From Bacillota bacterium (lineage in GTDB: Bacteria; Bacillota; Clostridia; Tissierellales; Peptoniphilaceae), in the NCBI GenBank assembly GCA_023442775.1, contig JAEZXH010000018.1:124001-188000 (forward strand): a stretch of 64,000 nt of DNA. The letters run 5' to 3'. The notes below the pieces were generated by a model, which saw only the letters and a program-made list of their open reading frames with translations, was not told the origin of the DNA and ran no database searches. This document shows, one piece after another, positions 33,967 through 43,239 of this stretch. A program made the position numbers and the translations under genes. Position 1 is the first letter of the stretch; each line of letters begins with the position of its first letter.

Positions 33967-35387
33967 TTTGGTCCCGAAAGGGGCGTAAGCGCAGCATTCG
34001 GGTGGCCTTCTGGCAGTACTTCGTTGGCTTTGCTCTCTTGATCCTCGGGATTTTGTGGCTCTTGCAGACGGTATTTCTCAACAGCTTTTACCAGGCAATG
34101 AAAACCCGAGAGATTGAGAGAATCGGGGAGCAGGTATTTCGGGAATATGGCAGTGAAGACTTTGGACTGAGCGTCCTCGTCACGGCATTTACCAAGGGTG
34201 TCACCATCCAGGTCGTCAATGGAGAAGGGTGGACCGTCAATCCCAGCGATCTCTCCGCCAACGTCTTGGAGGTTCAGCCGGCCTTTACCCCTGCAGAGCG
34301 ACGAGCCTATTTTGGTGGACTTGAAAAGCCGGGGGAATATAAGGTCTTCACCGGGAAATTCCTAAACTCTGGAAACATGCGGCTTCTCTATACCGCTTTT
34401 CTCGGGGAAGAGGAGGCTATGCCCATCTATCTCGTCATCAGCACCCCCCTCGAGCCCGTGGAATCCGCCGTCGATGTTCTTCAAAATATGCTCGTCATCG
34501 TCTCGGTGATGGCCCTCGCCCTGGCCCTTATCCTCAGCTACTTCATTTCGAAGCGCTTGGCGAAACCCCTCGTCAATATGAGTCTTGCGGCGCGGCAACT
34601 CGCCGAGGGAAACATGGATGTGGAATTTGCCCAAGATAGCTACGCGGAGATTGACGACCTGGCCTTCACCCTCAACAGGGCCACCGATGAGATTGGGAAG
34701 ACCTTGGAGATGCGAAAGGACCTCATCGCCAACGTCAGTCACGATCTGAAGACACCCCTTACCGTCATCAAATCCTATGGGGAGATGATTCGCGACATTT
34801 CCGGAGACGACAGGGAACTTCGCAATCGTCACATTGACACCATCATCCAAGAGGCAGATACCTTAACCCGCCTCGTCAACGATCTCTTGGACCTTTCTCG
34901 CGTGGAGAGTGAGATTGAGGATTTGCGCCAAGACCCAGTGAACCTTGTGAGCTTGATGGAAGGGGTTCTCCAGCGGTTTTCTCTTCTGCGAGAAGAACAT
35001 GGCTACACCTTTTCCCTAGAGTGTCCGAAAGAGGCGTGGATTCGCGGCGACGGACCAAAACTCGAGCAGGTTATCTATAATTTTCTGAGTAACGCCTTGA
35101 ACTACACGGGAGAAGATAAGCGCATTCTCATCCGGGTCAAGAAGAACAAGCACACCTATCGGGTGGAGGTGCAAGACTTCGGACCGGGAATTCGAGAGGA
35201 CGCCATTGAACACATCTGGGAGCGGTATTATCGCGCGAGCGAGCACCACACCCGCGTCTCTGTGGGGACGGGTCTTGGGCTATCCATCGTAAAAAACATT
35301 CTAGAACTTCATCATTTCCCCTATGGCGTAGAATCCACCCTTGGGGAGGGATCGACTTTCTATTTTGAAGCGCCGATTTTGAAATAA
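33951..35387 (+). CDS. Two-component sensor histidine kinase
   Basis: The 478-residue kinase has one helix near residues 20-42, an extracellular domain of about 130 residues and a second helix near 180-200. HAMP, HisKA and HATPase domains follow. The phospho-acceptor is His in ANVSHDLKTPLTVIKSY. ATP-binding boxes are EQVIYNFLSNALNYT (N), VQDFGPGI (G1) and GTGLGLSIVKNI (G2). The ATG at 33963, overlapping the regulator stop as ATGA, is an alternative start; neither has an ideal ribosome binding site. The extracellular domain matches nothing I recognise, so the signal is unknown. Confidence 0.94.
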   Translation: MSRGMIWSRKGRKRSIRVAFWQYFVGFALLILGILWLLQTVFLNSFYQAMKTREIERIGEQVFREYGSEDFGLSVLVTAFTKGVTIQVVNGEGWTVNPSDLSANVLEVQPAFTPAERRAYFGGLEKPGEYKVFTGKFLNSGNMRLLYTAFLGEEEAMPIYLVISTPLEPVESAVDVLQNMLVIVSVMALALALILSYFISKRLAKPLVNMSLAARQLAEGNMDVEFAQDSYAEIDDLAFTLNRATDEIGKTLEMRKDLIANVSHDLKTPLTVIKSYGEMIRDISGDDRELRNRHIDTIIQEADTLTRLVNDLLDLSRVESEIEDLRQDPVNLVSLMEGVLQRFSLLREEHGYTFSLECPKEAWIRGDGPKLEQVIYNFLSNALNYTGEDKRILIRVKKNKHTYRVEVQDFGPGIREDAIEHIWERYYRASEHHTRVSVGTGLGLSIVKNILELHHFPYGVESTLGEGSTFYFEAPILK

Positions 35388-35415
35388 AAAAGGAGCCCTT
35401 GAGGGTTCCTTTTTT
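35387..35415. terminator. Bidirectional terminator between the kinase gene and ychF
   Basis: The stem AAAAAGGAGCCC/GGGTTCCTTTTT (one G-U pair) with a TTGA loop lies between the two convergent stop codons. Confidence 0.92.
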
Positions 35416-36509
35416 CAAACGTTGAACTTAAAGAGCACCACGTCGCCGTCTTGCATCACATAGTCTTTACCTTCGGAGCGAATGAGTCCCTTCTCCCGGG
35501 CTTTTGCCATGGACCCCGAGGCGACGAGATCGTCGTAGGAGATGGTGTCGGCCTTGATGAAGCCTCGCTCAATGTCCGAGTGAATCTTTCCTGCGGCTTG
35601 AGGCGCCTTCGTCCCCACAGGAATGGTCCATGCACGAGACTCCATGGGCCCCGTGGTGAGAAAACTCATGAGGCCTAAGAGGCGATAACTCGCTTGGACG
35701 AGGCGATCGAGGCCGGAGTGGGTGAGACCGAGTTCTTCGAGAAAGAGGGATTTTTCCTCGGGGTCGAGGGAGGCAATCTCGGATTCGATTTGTGCGCTGA
35801 TCATGACCACTTCGTCGCCGCGCTCCTTGGCGTAGTCGACGACCTTCTGCACAGCGGGAATTTCGCTCATGTCTTTTCCAACGTCCTCCTCGCTGACGTT
35901 TGCCGCGTAGAGGACGGGCTTTGCGGTGAGAAGTTGGAAGTTACGAAGAAGTTTTTCCTCGTCATCGGTGAGTTCCATGGCGCGGACTGGCTGCTCTTTC
36001 TCAAGGACTTCGATGGCGCGACTCACGAGGTCGAGTTCGGCGAGAAGACTCTTGTCTCCCTTGGCTTGTTTTTGGACACGAGCTTTTCGCTTTTCCAATT
36101 GCTCCAAGTCGGAGAGGATGAGCTCGAGGTTGATGGTCTCGATGTCGCGGATGGAATCGATGCTTCCGTCGACGTGAATAATATTCTCGTCCTCAAAGCA
36201 ACGGACTACGTGGACGATGGCCTCTACTTCGCGGATGTGGGAGAGGAATTGGTTCCCGAGACCTTCCCCTTTACTTGCTCCCTTGACGAGCCCTGCAATG
36301 TCATAGAACTCGATGGTGGTGGGGACAATTTTTTCCGATTGGCTCATCTCGGCAAGGACGTCGAGGCGCTCATCGGGAATGGAGACGACGCCAACATTAG
36401 GTTCGATGGTGGCGAAGGGATAGTTCGCAGCTTCTGCACCCGCCTGGGTGATGGCGTTAAAGAGGGTGGACTTTCCTACGTTGGGAAGACCGACAATACC
36501 TAGTTTCAT
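35415..36509 (-). CDS. ychF: Redox-regulated ATPase YchF/Ola1
   Basis: YchF is an Obg-related P-loop NTPase that prefers ATP and associates with ribosomes. The 364-residue protein has G1 GLPNVGKSTLFNAI near the N-terminus, G3 DIAGLVKGASKGEGLGNQFL (about residues 69-88) and the unusual NVSEED in place of the GTP-specific NKxD. The C-terminal TGS domain ends DGDVVLFKFNV. It is downstream of rqcH with AAAGGAG between them; both products touch ribosome quality or stress. Length and motifs are normal. Confidence 0.97.
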   Translation of the reverse strand: MKLGIVGLPNVGKSTLFNAITQAGAEAANYPFATIEPNVGVVSIPDERLDVLAEMSQSEKIVPTTIEFYDIAGLVKGASKGEGLGNQFLSHIREVEAIVHVVRCFEDENIIHVDGSIDSIRDIETINLELILSDLEQLEKRKARVQKQAKGDKSLLAELDLVSRAIEVLEKEQPVRAMELTDDEEKLLRNFQLLTAKPVLYAANVSEEDVGKDMSEIPAVQKVVDYAKERGDEVVMISAQIESEIASLDPEEKSLFLEELGLTHSGLDRLVQASYRLLGLMSFLTTGPMESRAWTIPVGTKAPQAAGKIHSDIERGFIKADTISYDDLVASGSMAKAREKGLIRSEGKDYVMQDGDVVLFKFNV

Positions 36510-36520
36510 GGGGGCTCCTT

Positions 36521-38275
36521 TTAAGATAGACGCGTGAGTTTCTTGAGAACAGAGACATCACTGGGGACATAGACGGTTTTGAAATTAGTATAGGTGACGA
36601 GACCTTTTTTCCGCGATGGGTGCCGAGTGACATATTTTTTGAGGGTGTAGTCCACGTCAGCATGACTACTTTGGCGTAGGGTACTAAAGTAGGCGGCAAG
36701 CCGTGCTGCAAGGAGCATGTCTTCATTGGTGAAGTCTTCGGAATCGCTCTTCAAAAGGACATGGCTTCCTGGATGATCTTTGACGTGAAACCAGAGATCG
36801 TCACGTCGGGCGATGGAGAAGGTCACTTCTTCATTTTGACGGTGGTTTTTCCCGACGTAGAGGTGTTTTCCAGACGGGGTCTTGAAGTGCATGGGTTCAG
36901 GGGCCTCTTGACGTTTTTGTCTCTTCGTCGAGGCGTGGTGAAACTCTTGGCGATAGAGGGAGGCGATCTCGTCGATGTCGCGAGGGGATTCGGCAAAGTC
37001 GATTTGGGCTAAGGCATCGGCAACATAGGAAATGGTCTCTTCCGTCTGGTGGATCTGCTCTTCCAAGAGTTGGGCGGCGTGCTTGAGTTTTGAGTACTTC
37101 TTGTAAAAACGGGTGACGTTGGCCTGTGCCGACATCGTATCGTCAAGGGGGATGGCAATGGGCGCAAGGTCGGGGTCGTAGAAGTTCTCGAGGGTGACTT
37201 CTTTGCTCCCTCGGGGAATTTCGTGGGCGTGGGCGGCTAAGACATCGCCATAGACTTTCCAACGTTCTCGGTCTAAGGCTTCATCGCGCTCCTCGATGAG
37301 TTTTTGGAGTTTTGATTGGGCACGAGAGAGGTGGGTCTTGAGGTTTTTCCGAAGAGCTTGACTCTTTTGGGAAAGGCGCTCATGGAGGTCCTTCGTGGTG
37401 AAGGCAAACTCTAACAACTCACTTGCCGTGGGAAATTCTCGTTGGGTCTCAAACTGATATTGTTGAAGGGAGACGGCGCTAAAGGCGAGAATCTTTTCTT
37501 CGTCGAGGATAGCCTCGAAATGGTACTCACCCCTGGCGATTCCTTGAAAGAAGCGGGAAAACTCTTCGCGAAGTCTTCCCTTCTCCTCCTCGGAGTAAGT
37601 GCTCAGGGGACGGGACTCATCAATCTGAGCGCGATAGAGGATTTCTCGTGTGATGAGAGGACTGATTCCCGTATAGGTCTTCATGAGAAAATTTTTCCCA
37701 TTGGCACCTTGACTAAAGGAAGCGAGGCTCTCGGAAAAATCCTCCGCAGTTTCCTCAAGGGGATTTTTTCGATCGACGAGGGCGGAGGGGTCATAGAGGC
37801 GACCGGGGAGGAGTTCTCTAAGAGAACTCATGGAAGAATTGACCCGCTTGATGGCGTCGATGATACGATTCTCTGCGTCTGTGAGGACAATGTTCGAGTG
37901 CTTTCCCATGATTTCTACAAAGAGATGCCTCGATGTAGGGACGCCCATCTCATCGCGACAGGAAAAGGACAAGGTGAGAATTCGGTCCATCCCGTATTGG
38001 GTCACGGCCTCAAGTCTTGCTCCGACGAGATGTTTTCTTAAGAGCATACAAAACATCGGAGGAGTCTTTGGATTCACCTTGCGGCTTGTGGTCATATGAA
38101 TACGCGGGGAATTTCCAGACGCCGAGATGAGGAGCATCCCCCTTCCCGAAGAATTTCGTAGATGGAGGAGGATTTCGTCTTTTTCTTGTTGATAGGCGCG
38201 TTCAACCTTCGCGCCGATCCAATTCGTTTGGAGTTCTTCACCAATGGCGTGCATCATGACACCGTCAAAACTCAT
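36521..38275 (-). CDS. rqcH: Ribosome quality-control protein RqcH (NFACT/FbpA family)
   Basis: RqcH binds stalled 50S subunits and adds C-terminal alanine tails to the stuck peptide. The 584-residue protein has the NFACT-N domain (MSFDGVMMHAIGEEL start; FVEIMGKHSNIVLTD), a helical middle with a coiled coil, and the NFACT-R domain (GKHLYVGKNHRQNEEVTF; DLWFHVKDHPGSHVLL). The older name is fibronectin-binding protein FbpA. The start ATG follows AAGAGGTGATGCT. It sits 11 bases upstream of ychF, so they are co-transcribed. Confidence 0.94.
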   Translation of the reverse strand: MSFDGVMMHAIGEELQTNWIGAKVERAYQQEKDEILLHLRNSSGRGMLLISASGNSPRIHMTTSRKVNPKTPPMFCMLLRKHLVGARLEAVTQYGMDRILTLSFSCRDEMGVPTSRHLFVEIMGKHSNIVLTDAENRIIDAIKRVNSSMSSLRELLPGRLYDPSALVDRKNPLEETAEDFSESLASFSQGANGKNFLMKTYTGISPLITREILYRAQIDESRPLSTYSEEEKGRLREEFSRFFQGIARGEYHFEAILDEEKILAFSAVSLQQYQFETQREFPTASELLEFAFTTKDLHERLSQKSQALRKNLKTHLSRAQSKLQKLIEERDEALDRERWKVYGDVLAAHAHEIPRGSKEVTLENFYDPDLAPIAIPLDDTMSAQANVTRFYKKYSKLKHAAQLLEEQIHQTEETISYVADALAQIDFAESPRDIDEIASLYRQEFHHASTKRQKRQEAPEPMHFKTPSGKHLYVGKNHRQNEEVTFSIARRDDLWFHVKDHPGSHVLLKSDSEDFTNEDMLLAARLAAYFSTLRQSSHADVDYTLKKYVTRHPSRKKGLVTYTNFKTVYVPSDVSVLKKLTRLS

Positions 38276-38298
38276 AGCATCACCTCTTTCGACCTTTC

Positions 38299-38307
38299 AT
38301 TATACCA
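38299..38307 (-). promoter_or_regulatory. Extended -10 promoter of rqcH-ychF
   Basis: On the minus strand this reads TGGTATAAT, with no recognisable -35 hexamer. Confidence 0.7.
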
Positions 38308-38375
38308 TATCCTCTTGAGGTCGGGGGTTTGAAGGATGCACAGGCGACGCAGTTCTATGTTTTTCTAAGGCTTCA

Positions 38376-38384
38376 TGGTATAAT
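38376..38384 (+). promoter_or_regulatory. Extended -10 promoter of the gmk operon
   Basis: TGGTATAAT lies 57 bases before the gmk start; the -35 position has no clear match. It is divergent from the rqcH promoter. Confidence 0.72.
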
Positions 38385-38440
38385 AGAACACTACATGTTT
38401 ATTGTTTTGTGCTGGCGATGATTGGAAAGGGCGGTACACT

Positions 38441-39058
38441 ATGGCGAAAGGATTTCTTCTCGTGCTCTCTGGACCGAGTGGGAGTGGGAAGGGAACAGTG
38501 AGTGAAGCGTTGATGGAAAAGAACCTCGGAATCAAGTATTCCACTTCGGTGACGACGCGCACCCCTCGTCCGACGGAGGTCAACGGGGAGAATTACTTCT
38601 TCGCAACCATGGAGGAGTTCGAACGCATGGTGGAAAACGACGAACTCCTCGAGCACGCTTTCGTCCACACCAATTATTATGGGACTCCAAAACAGTTCGT
38701 CTTTGACGAAATCGAAAAGGGAGAAATTGTCCTCCTAGAGATTGACGTCCAAGGGGCTTTACAGGTCAAAAAGAAATACAAAGAAGCGGTGTTTATCTTC
38801 CTCGTCCCGCCGACGATGCAAGAGCTCCGCGACCGCATTGTGAAGCGCGGGACGGAGACAGAGGCAGAAATCGAGACCCGTTTTGCCAACGCGTTTAGAG
38901 AGATTGACTTCGTTGGAGAATACGATTATTTTGTCGTCAACGACAAAGTGGAGCAAGCGGTGGAAAACATCGAGAACATCATTGCCGCGGAGAGACTTCG
39001 GGTCAAACGCTACAATGACATCAAGAAAGAACTGATGGCGAAAGGAGAAGACGCGTGA
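38441..39058 (+). CDS. gmk: Guanylate kinase
   Basis: Gmk phosphorylates GMP to GDP. The 205-residue protein has P-loop SGPSGSGKGT (about residues 9-18), the GMP-binding segment SVTTRTPRPTEVNGENYFF and EIDVQGALQVKKKY. The ATG at 38441 gives the usual short N-terminus; the longer open frame from 38402 has no ribosome binding site. It starts the long co-directional housekeeping run and overlaps rpoZ by four bases (GTGA). Confidence 0.97.
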   Translation: MAKGFLLVLSGPSGSGKGTVSEALMEKNLGIKYSTSVTTRTPRPTEVNGENYFFATMEEFERMVENDELLEHAFVHTNYYGTPKQFVFDEIEKGEIVLLEIDVQGALQVKKKYKEAVFIFLVPPTMQELRDRIVKRGTETEAEIETRFANAFREIDFVGEYDYFVVNDKVEQAVENIENIIAAERLRVKRYNDIKKELMAKGEDA

Positions 39059-39351
39059 ATATTCCTTCCTTTGGTGAAATCGACAAGATTACAAAGAGCC
39101 GTTACGCCCTGGTGATGCTCGTCTCGGGTCGTGCCCGTGAAATCATCGATGGGGACGAACCATTGGTGGATACACCTATCTACAAGCCCGTGAGCCTTGC
39201 CATTGAGGAGACCATGGAGGGGGCAGTGGAGTTTGCCTCCGCCGATGAGTCTCAAGGAATCGAAGAGAATCGTGCACGCCTTCGCCGCATCGCCCAGATG
39301 GAGAAGGAATTGAAGAATCTCGCCCAAGACCTCGTGCGGAGTGAAGAGTAA
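39055..39351 (+). CDS. rpoZ: RNA polymerase omega subunit
   Basis: This 98-residue small subunit aids folding of the beta-prime subunit. The conserved part is KITKSRYALVMLVSGRAREI, followed by KPVSLAIEE. The start is GTG overlapping the gmk stop, preceded by AAAGGAG. The gmk-rpoZ-coaBC-priA order is the standard Bacillota arrangement, which supports the call for such a short gene. Confidence 0.92.
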   Translation: MNIPSFGEIDKITKSRYALVMLVSGRAREIIDGDEPLVDTPIYKPVSLAIEETMEGAVEFASADESQGIEENRARLRRIAQMEKELKNLAQDLVRSEE

Positions 39352-40559
39352 TGGATATTCTTGCGGGGAAGCGGATTCTTCTCGGCGTCACCGGGGGCAT
39401 TGCTGCCTATAAGGCACCGGACCTCGTCAGTCGCCTGAAGAAGTGTGGGGCTGAGGTCAAGGTCGTCATGACGCCCCATGCCGAGGAGTTCGTCACCCCT
39501 TTGACCTTTCAAACCATGTCCGAGAACGTGGTCTACACGAATATGTTCTCCACCCTCGATCGCATGGATGTTGAGCACATTGCGCTGGCGAAGTGGGCAG
39601 ATCTCATCGTCATCGCTCCGGCAACGGCAAACACCATTGCCAAGTTGGCCCATGGGATTGCTGACAACATGCTGACGACAGTCCTCTTGGCAAGACACTC
39701 TCCCATTCTCATCGCCCCGGCGATGAATACCCGTATGCTCCACAACATTGCAACTTTTGAGAACCTGGAAATCCTAAAGGATCGTGGAATGACCATCCTC
39801 CCCACAGAGGATGGACGCCTCGCCTGTGGAGACATTGGGGGAGGGAAGATGCTTGCCCCTGAGCGGATCGTGACTTTCATCCGCAGTGCTTTGACGCCGA
39901 AGGATCTTCTGGGGAAGAAGCTCCTCATCAGTGCTGGTGGGACTCAGGAGCCTGTGGATCCGGTGCGCTACATCGGGAATCGCTCTTCGGGGAAGATGGG
40001 ATATTGTCTCGCTGAAGCGGCAAGGGACCGTGGTGCCGAAGTGGTCCTCGTCTCTGGGCCCACCATGCTCCACGTTCCCGAGGGGATTGACATGGAGCAC
40101 GTGGAGACGACCCAGGAGATGTTTGATGCCGTGGGCAAGCACATCGAGTGGGCCGATGCCTATCTCTCTCCCGCAGCCCCCGCCGATTATCGAGTGGCAT
40201 CCCCCTCGGATCAAAAGATCAAGAAGACCGGCGAACATCAAGACCTTCACCTCGACCTCGTGGAAAATCCCGACATCTTGCGCCACTACGCTTCGCAAAA
40301 GGGTGAGCGCCTCGTCGTCGGATTCGCCGCGGAGAGCGAGAATCTTGAAGAATATGCGGAAGCAAAGAGAAAGAAAAAGAATCTGGACTTTATCGTGGCC
40401 AATAACATCACCATGGAAGGTGCAGGGTTCTCGAAAGATACAAACATCGTGACGATTCTCGATGAAGAGGGGGCCCATCCCCTTGAGAAGATGAGCAAGA
40501 TGGAACTTGCCCATCGGATTTTGGATCGACTCGTTGCGCGCTGGAAGAAGGAGAGCTGA
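39351..40559 (+). CDS. coaBC: Bifunctional phosphopantothenoylcysteine decarboxylase/synthetase
   Basis: This enzyme joins cysteine to 4'-phosphopantothenate and then decarboxylates it, two steps of coenzyme A synthesis. The N-terminal FMN-dependent decarboxylase domain (about residues 1-180) has GVTGGIAAYKAPDL, the APAMNTRM motif and the catalytic Cys in RLACGDIGGGKM. The C-terminal synthetase domain has SAGGTQEPVDPVRYIGNRS and SPAAPADYR. It has 402 residues. Its ATG shares one base with the rpoZ stop. The stop codon sits in the loop of a hairpin. Confidence 0.97.
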   Translation: MDILAGKRILLGVTGGIAAYKAPDLVSRLKKCGAEVKVVMTPHAEEFVTPLTFQTMSENVVYTNMFSTLDRMDVEHIALAKWADLIVIAPATANTIAKLAHGIADNMLTTVLLARHSPILIAPAMNTRMLHNIATFENLEILKDRGMTILPTEDGRLACGDIGGGKMLAPERIVTFIRSALTPKDLLGKKLLISAGGTQEPVDPVRYIGNRSSGKMGYCLAEAARDRGAEVVLVSGPTMLHVPEGIDMEHVETTQEMFDAVGKHIEWADAYLSPAAPADYRVASPSDQKIKKTGEHQDLHLDLVENPDILRHYASQKGERLVVGFAAESENLEEYAEAKRKKKNLDFIVANNITMEGAGFSKDTNIVTILDEEGAHPLEKMSKMELAHRILDRLVARWKKES

Positions 40560-40571
40560 GGCTCTCCTTTT
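40548..40571 (+). terminator. Possible attenuating hairpin between coaBC and priA
   Basis: A 9-bp stem AAGGAGAGC/GCTCTCCTT has the loop TGAG, which contains the coaBC stop codon, and is followed by only four T residues. It may be a weak or partial terminator inside the operon, as priA starts 18 bases later. Confidence 0.6.
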
Positions 40572-40588
40572 CCTTAGAGGGAGGCGAC

Positions 40589-42748
40589 ATGGTCTATCTC
40601 AACGTCATCGTCCCAGCGAAATATTGGGCAGATCAAGTCTATACCTACTGCGCCAAGGAGCCCATTGCCCTCGGCTCTCGCGTTCTCGTCCCTTATGGAA
40701 AGAAGAAACTCTACGGCATTGTCGTAGGTCGTGGAGAGGAAATCCCAGGAGTGAAGATTCGGGAAATTCTCAGTGCAGAACACGTCCCTCTCCTCTCTGA
40801 GGAGACACTTAGGCTTTGGCAATGGTTGCAAGAGCATTTCTTCATGAAACCCTATGAAGCTCTACGTCTCTTCTTGCCTCCGGGGGATTTGTCGGCGATT
40901 TCTCTCGTCGATGGACGTTGGACTGAGGGGGCCACGACTTCTCTAATCAAGAGGGGGAAAGGAGAGTTTCCAAAAAACTTGTCTCCAGTACAGAAGAGGT
41001 TGTTAGATCTTCTCGAAGATGGGAAAGATGTCTCCCTTGATGCCTTGTTGGAGATTCACGGATTTCAAAAGAGAACTGTCGATACTCTCCTCAAAAAAGG
41101 GCTCATCGAAGAGGCATCGCCAAAGGAGTTTCCTCTTCTAGATCCTCCCTTTCCTCTTCACGAGGAGCAACGACAGACCATCTTTCGGATTGAAGCTTCT
41201 CCTCATGGTCTTCACCTTCTCCACGGGAGAACGGGAAGTGGAAAGACGGAAGTCTATTTTGCCCTCGCGAAGAAACATCTCGAAGCGGGAAAAGACGTCC
41301 TCTTTATGCTCCCAGAGATTGGAATCACTTCTCAGATGATTGCCCGCGTGGAAGCCCGGTTTCCGGGACGCGTGCGCATCCTTCACAGCGCACTCACCCA
41401 AAGTCAGAGGCGTCGAGAGTGGCTACGAATTCGAGAAGGGGGACCGTGGCTCGTCCTTGGGGTACGTTCTTCGATTTTTGCTCCGTTTAAGAACTTGGGA
41501 CTTCTCATTGTCGATGAAGAGCAAGAGCACAGTTACGGGGCGGGGCTCGGACAGAATTATGACGTCCGAGAAGTCGCTCTTTTTATCCACGAGTCCCGCC
41601 ACATCCCCCTCGTCTTCGGGACGGCGACTCCTCGCATCGAAACCATGTATCGCGCAAAGACGGGAGAGATGACTCTCTCGCGGCTTCAGAATCGTCCGGG
41701 AGAAGCGAAACCTCCTGAGGTGCGTGTCGTGGATATGCGAAACGAGTTGGCCATGGGAAACACCTCCATGTTTAGTGAAGAACTCCTCCTCGCCATGGAA
41801 GAGGCCCTCGGGCGACGGGAACAGACCATCCTCTTTCTAAACCGTAGGGGTTACTCCAATTTTGTGGCCTGTCGTCAATGTGGCGAGGCGGTGATGTGTC
41901 CCCATTGCGACATCGCCATGACCTATCACAAGTCCATTCATAGGCTCCGCTGTCACTACTGCGGATACACAGAGCCCGTCCCTACGCAATGTCCCCATTG
42001 CCACAGCGATCAGATCAAGGGGTTTGGGATTGGGACTCAGCAAGTGGAAGACGCATTAAAGAGGATCTTTCCCAGTGCGCGCATCCTTCGCATGGATCGG
42101 GATACGGTGAAACACCGAGAGGACTATTTACGGGTCGCCGCTTCCATGGAGAGGGCAGAGGTGGACATTCTTGTAGGGACGCAGATGCTCGCCAAGGGAT
42201 TCGATTTTCCCCGGGTGAGTCTCGTTGGGGTCCTCGCCGCCGACCTCTCCCTCTACCAAAATGATTTTCGCGCAGAGGAAGACACCTTTAATCTCCTGAG
42301 TCAAGTTGCCGGGCGCGCCGGTCGCTCCCATATCCGTGGGCGGGCGGTGATTCAGACCTACTCTCCGGAAAACCCCGCCATTCAATGTGCGACAACGGAG
42401 AACTATGATGCCTTCTACCTCGAGGAACTCGCCATCCGTGAAAACTTTGGCTATCCGCCGTTTATGCGCTTTGGTACGGTTTCTGTGACCCACCCGGACA
42501 AGGGAAAAGCCCTCAAAGAGGTCGAGTGGGTCCGAAGGGCTCTTGTAGAGTCCTATGAGGGGGAGGACCTTCTCTTGGCGAGCATCGAAGAAGAACCGAA
42601 AATCAAAGACCAGTACACCTGGTCCTTTTCCTGCAAAGTCTCTGCCGATCACGGGGACTTGTTACGAAGGGCATGGAAGAGGGTACTAAAAGAATATCGA
42701 CGTCAGTTTCCAAAAAAAGAACTCTATGCAGACTTAAAGATACAGTGA
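40589..42748 (+). CDS. priA: Primosomal protein N' (replication restart helicase PriA)
   Basis: PriA reloads the replicative helicase at stalled forks. The 719-residue protein has the N-terminal 3'-end binding domain, Walker A GRTGSGKTEVYF (about residues 214-225) and the Walker B-type DEEQEHSYG. Eight zinc-binding cysteines are split across CRQCGEAVMCPHC and CHYCGYTEPVPTQCPHC. The helicase C-terminal motifs include LVGTQMLAKGFDFP and QVAGRAGR. The ATG follows AGGGAGG. Confidence 0.97.
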   Translation: MVYLNVIVPAKYWADQVYTYCAKEPIALGSRVLVPYGKKKLYGIVVGRGEEIPGVKIREILSAEHVPLLSEETLRLWQWLQEHFFMKPYEALRLFLPPGDLSAISLVDGRWTEGATTSLIKRGKGEFPKNLSPVQKRLLDLLEDGKDVSLDALLEIHGFQKRTVDTLLKKGLIEEASPKEFPLLDPPFPLHEEQRQTIFRIEASPHGLHLLHGRTGSGKTEVYFALAKKHLEAGKDVLFMLPEIGITSQMIARVEARFPGRVRILHSALTQSQRRREWLRIREGGPWLVLGVRSSIFAPFKNLGLLIVDEEQEHSYGAGLGQNYDVREVALFIHESRHIPLVFGTATPRIETMYRAKTGEMTLSRLQNRPGEAKPPEVRVVDMRNELAMGNTSMFSEELLLAMEEALGRREQTILFLNRRGYSNFVACRQCGEAVMCPHCDIAMTYHKSIHRLRCHYCGYTEPVPTQCPHCHSDQIKGFGIGTQQVEDALKRIFPSARILRMDRDTVKHREDYLRVAASMERAEVDILVGTQMLAKGFDFPRVSLVGVLAADLSLYQNDFRAEEDTFNLLSQVAGRAGRSHIRGRAVIQTYSPENPAIQCATTENYDAFYLEELAIRENFGYPPFMRFGTVSVTHPDKGKALKEVEWVRRALVESYEGEDLLLASIEEEPKIKDQYTWSFSCKVSADHGDLLRRAWKRVLKEYRRQFPKKELYADLKIQ

Positions 42749-42756
42749 GGTGAATG

Positions 42757-43239
42757 ATGGCAATTCGAACCATTCGACACGAAGGAGATCCTCTCCTTCG
42801 AAAGACATCGAAACAGGTCAAGGAGATTACTCCGCGTACAAAAGAATTGATTCAGGATATGTTTGAAACCATGGATGCGGCAGAAGGGGTTGGACTCGCT
42901 GCACCTCAAGTGGGGATTTTGCGGCGCATTGTGGTCATTGACGACATGGACGGCCGACGCTTTGCCCTCATCAATCCTGAGATGAGTGAATTTGAAGGGG
43001 CGGAGACGATGCAAGAGGGTTGCCTTTCCGTGCCGGAAATGGCAGGGCCCGTGACCCGCGCAACTTCCCTGAAGCTGCGGTATCAAGACGAAAACGGCGA
43101 CGTCCACGAGGAGAAGGTAGAGGGGTTCTTAGCCCGGATTGTCCAACACGAGTTGGATCACCTTGACGGCGTCCTCTACGTGGATCGGGTGGAAGATAAA
43201 ACAATGATTAAACGGGTGCAAGGGGAGGAAGAAGGATGA
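42757..43239 (+). CDS. def: Peptide deformylase
   Basis: Def removes the formyl group from new proteins. All three motifs are intact: GVGLAAPQVG (about residues 45-54), EGCLSVP (about 88-94) with the metal Cys, and QHELDHLDG (about 131-139) with the two metal His residues. The 160-residue length is normal. I chose the second of two adjacent ATGs because GAGGTGA is better spaced to it. It overlaps fmt by four bases; def and fmt act in the same cycle. Confidence 0.97.
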   Translation: MAIRTIRHEGDPLLRKTSKQVKEITPRTKELIQDMFETMDAAEGVGLAAPQVGILRRIVVIDDMDGRRFALINPEMSEFEGAETMQEGCLSVPEMAGPVTRATSLKLRYQDENGDVHEEKVEGFLARIVQHELDHLDGVLYVDRVEDKTMIKRVQGEEEG

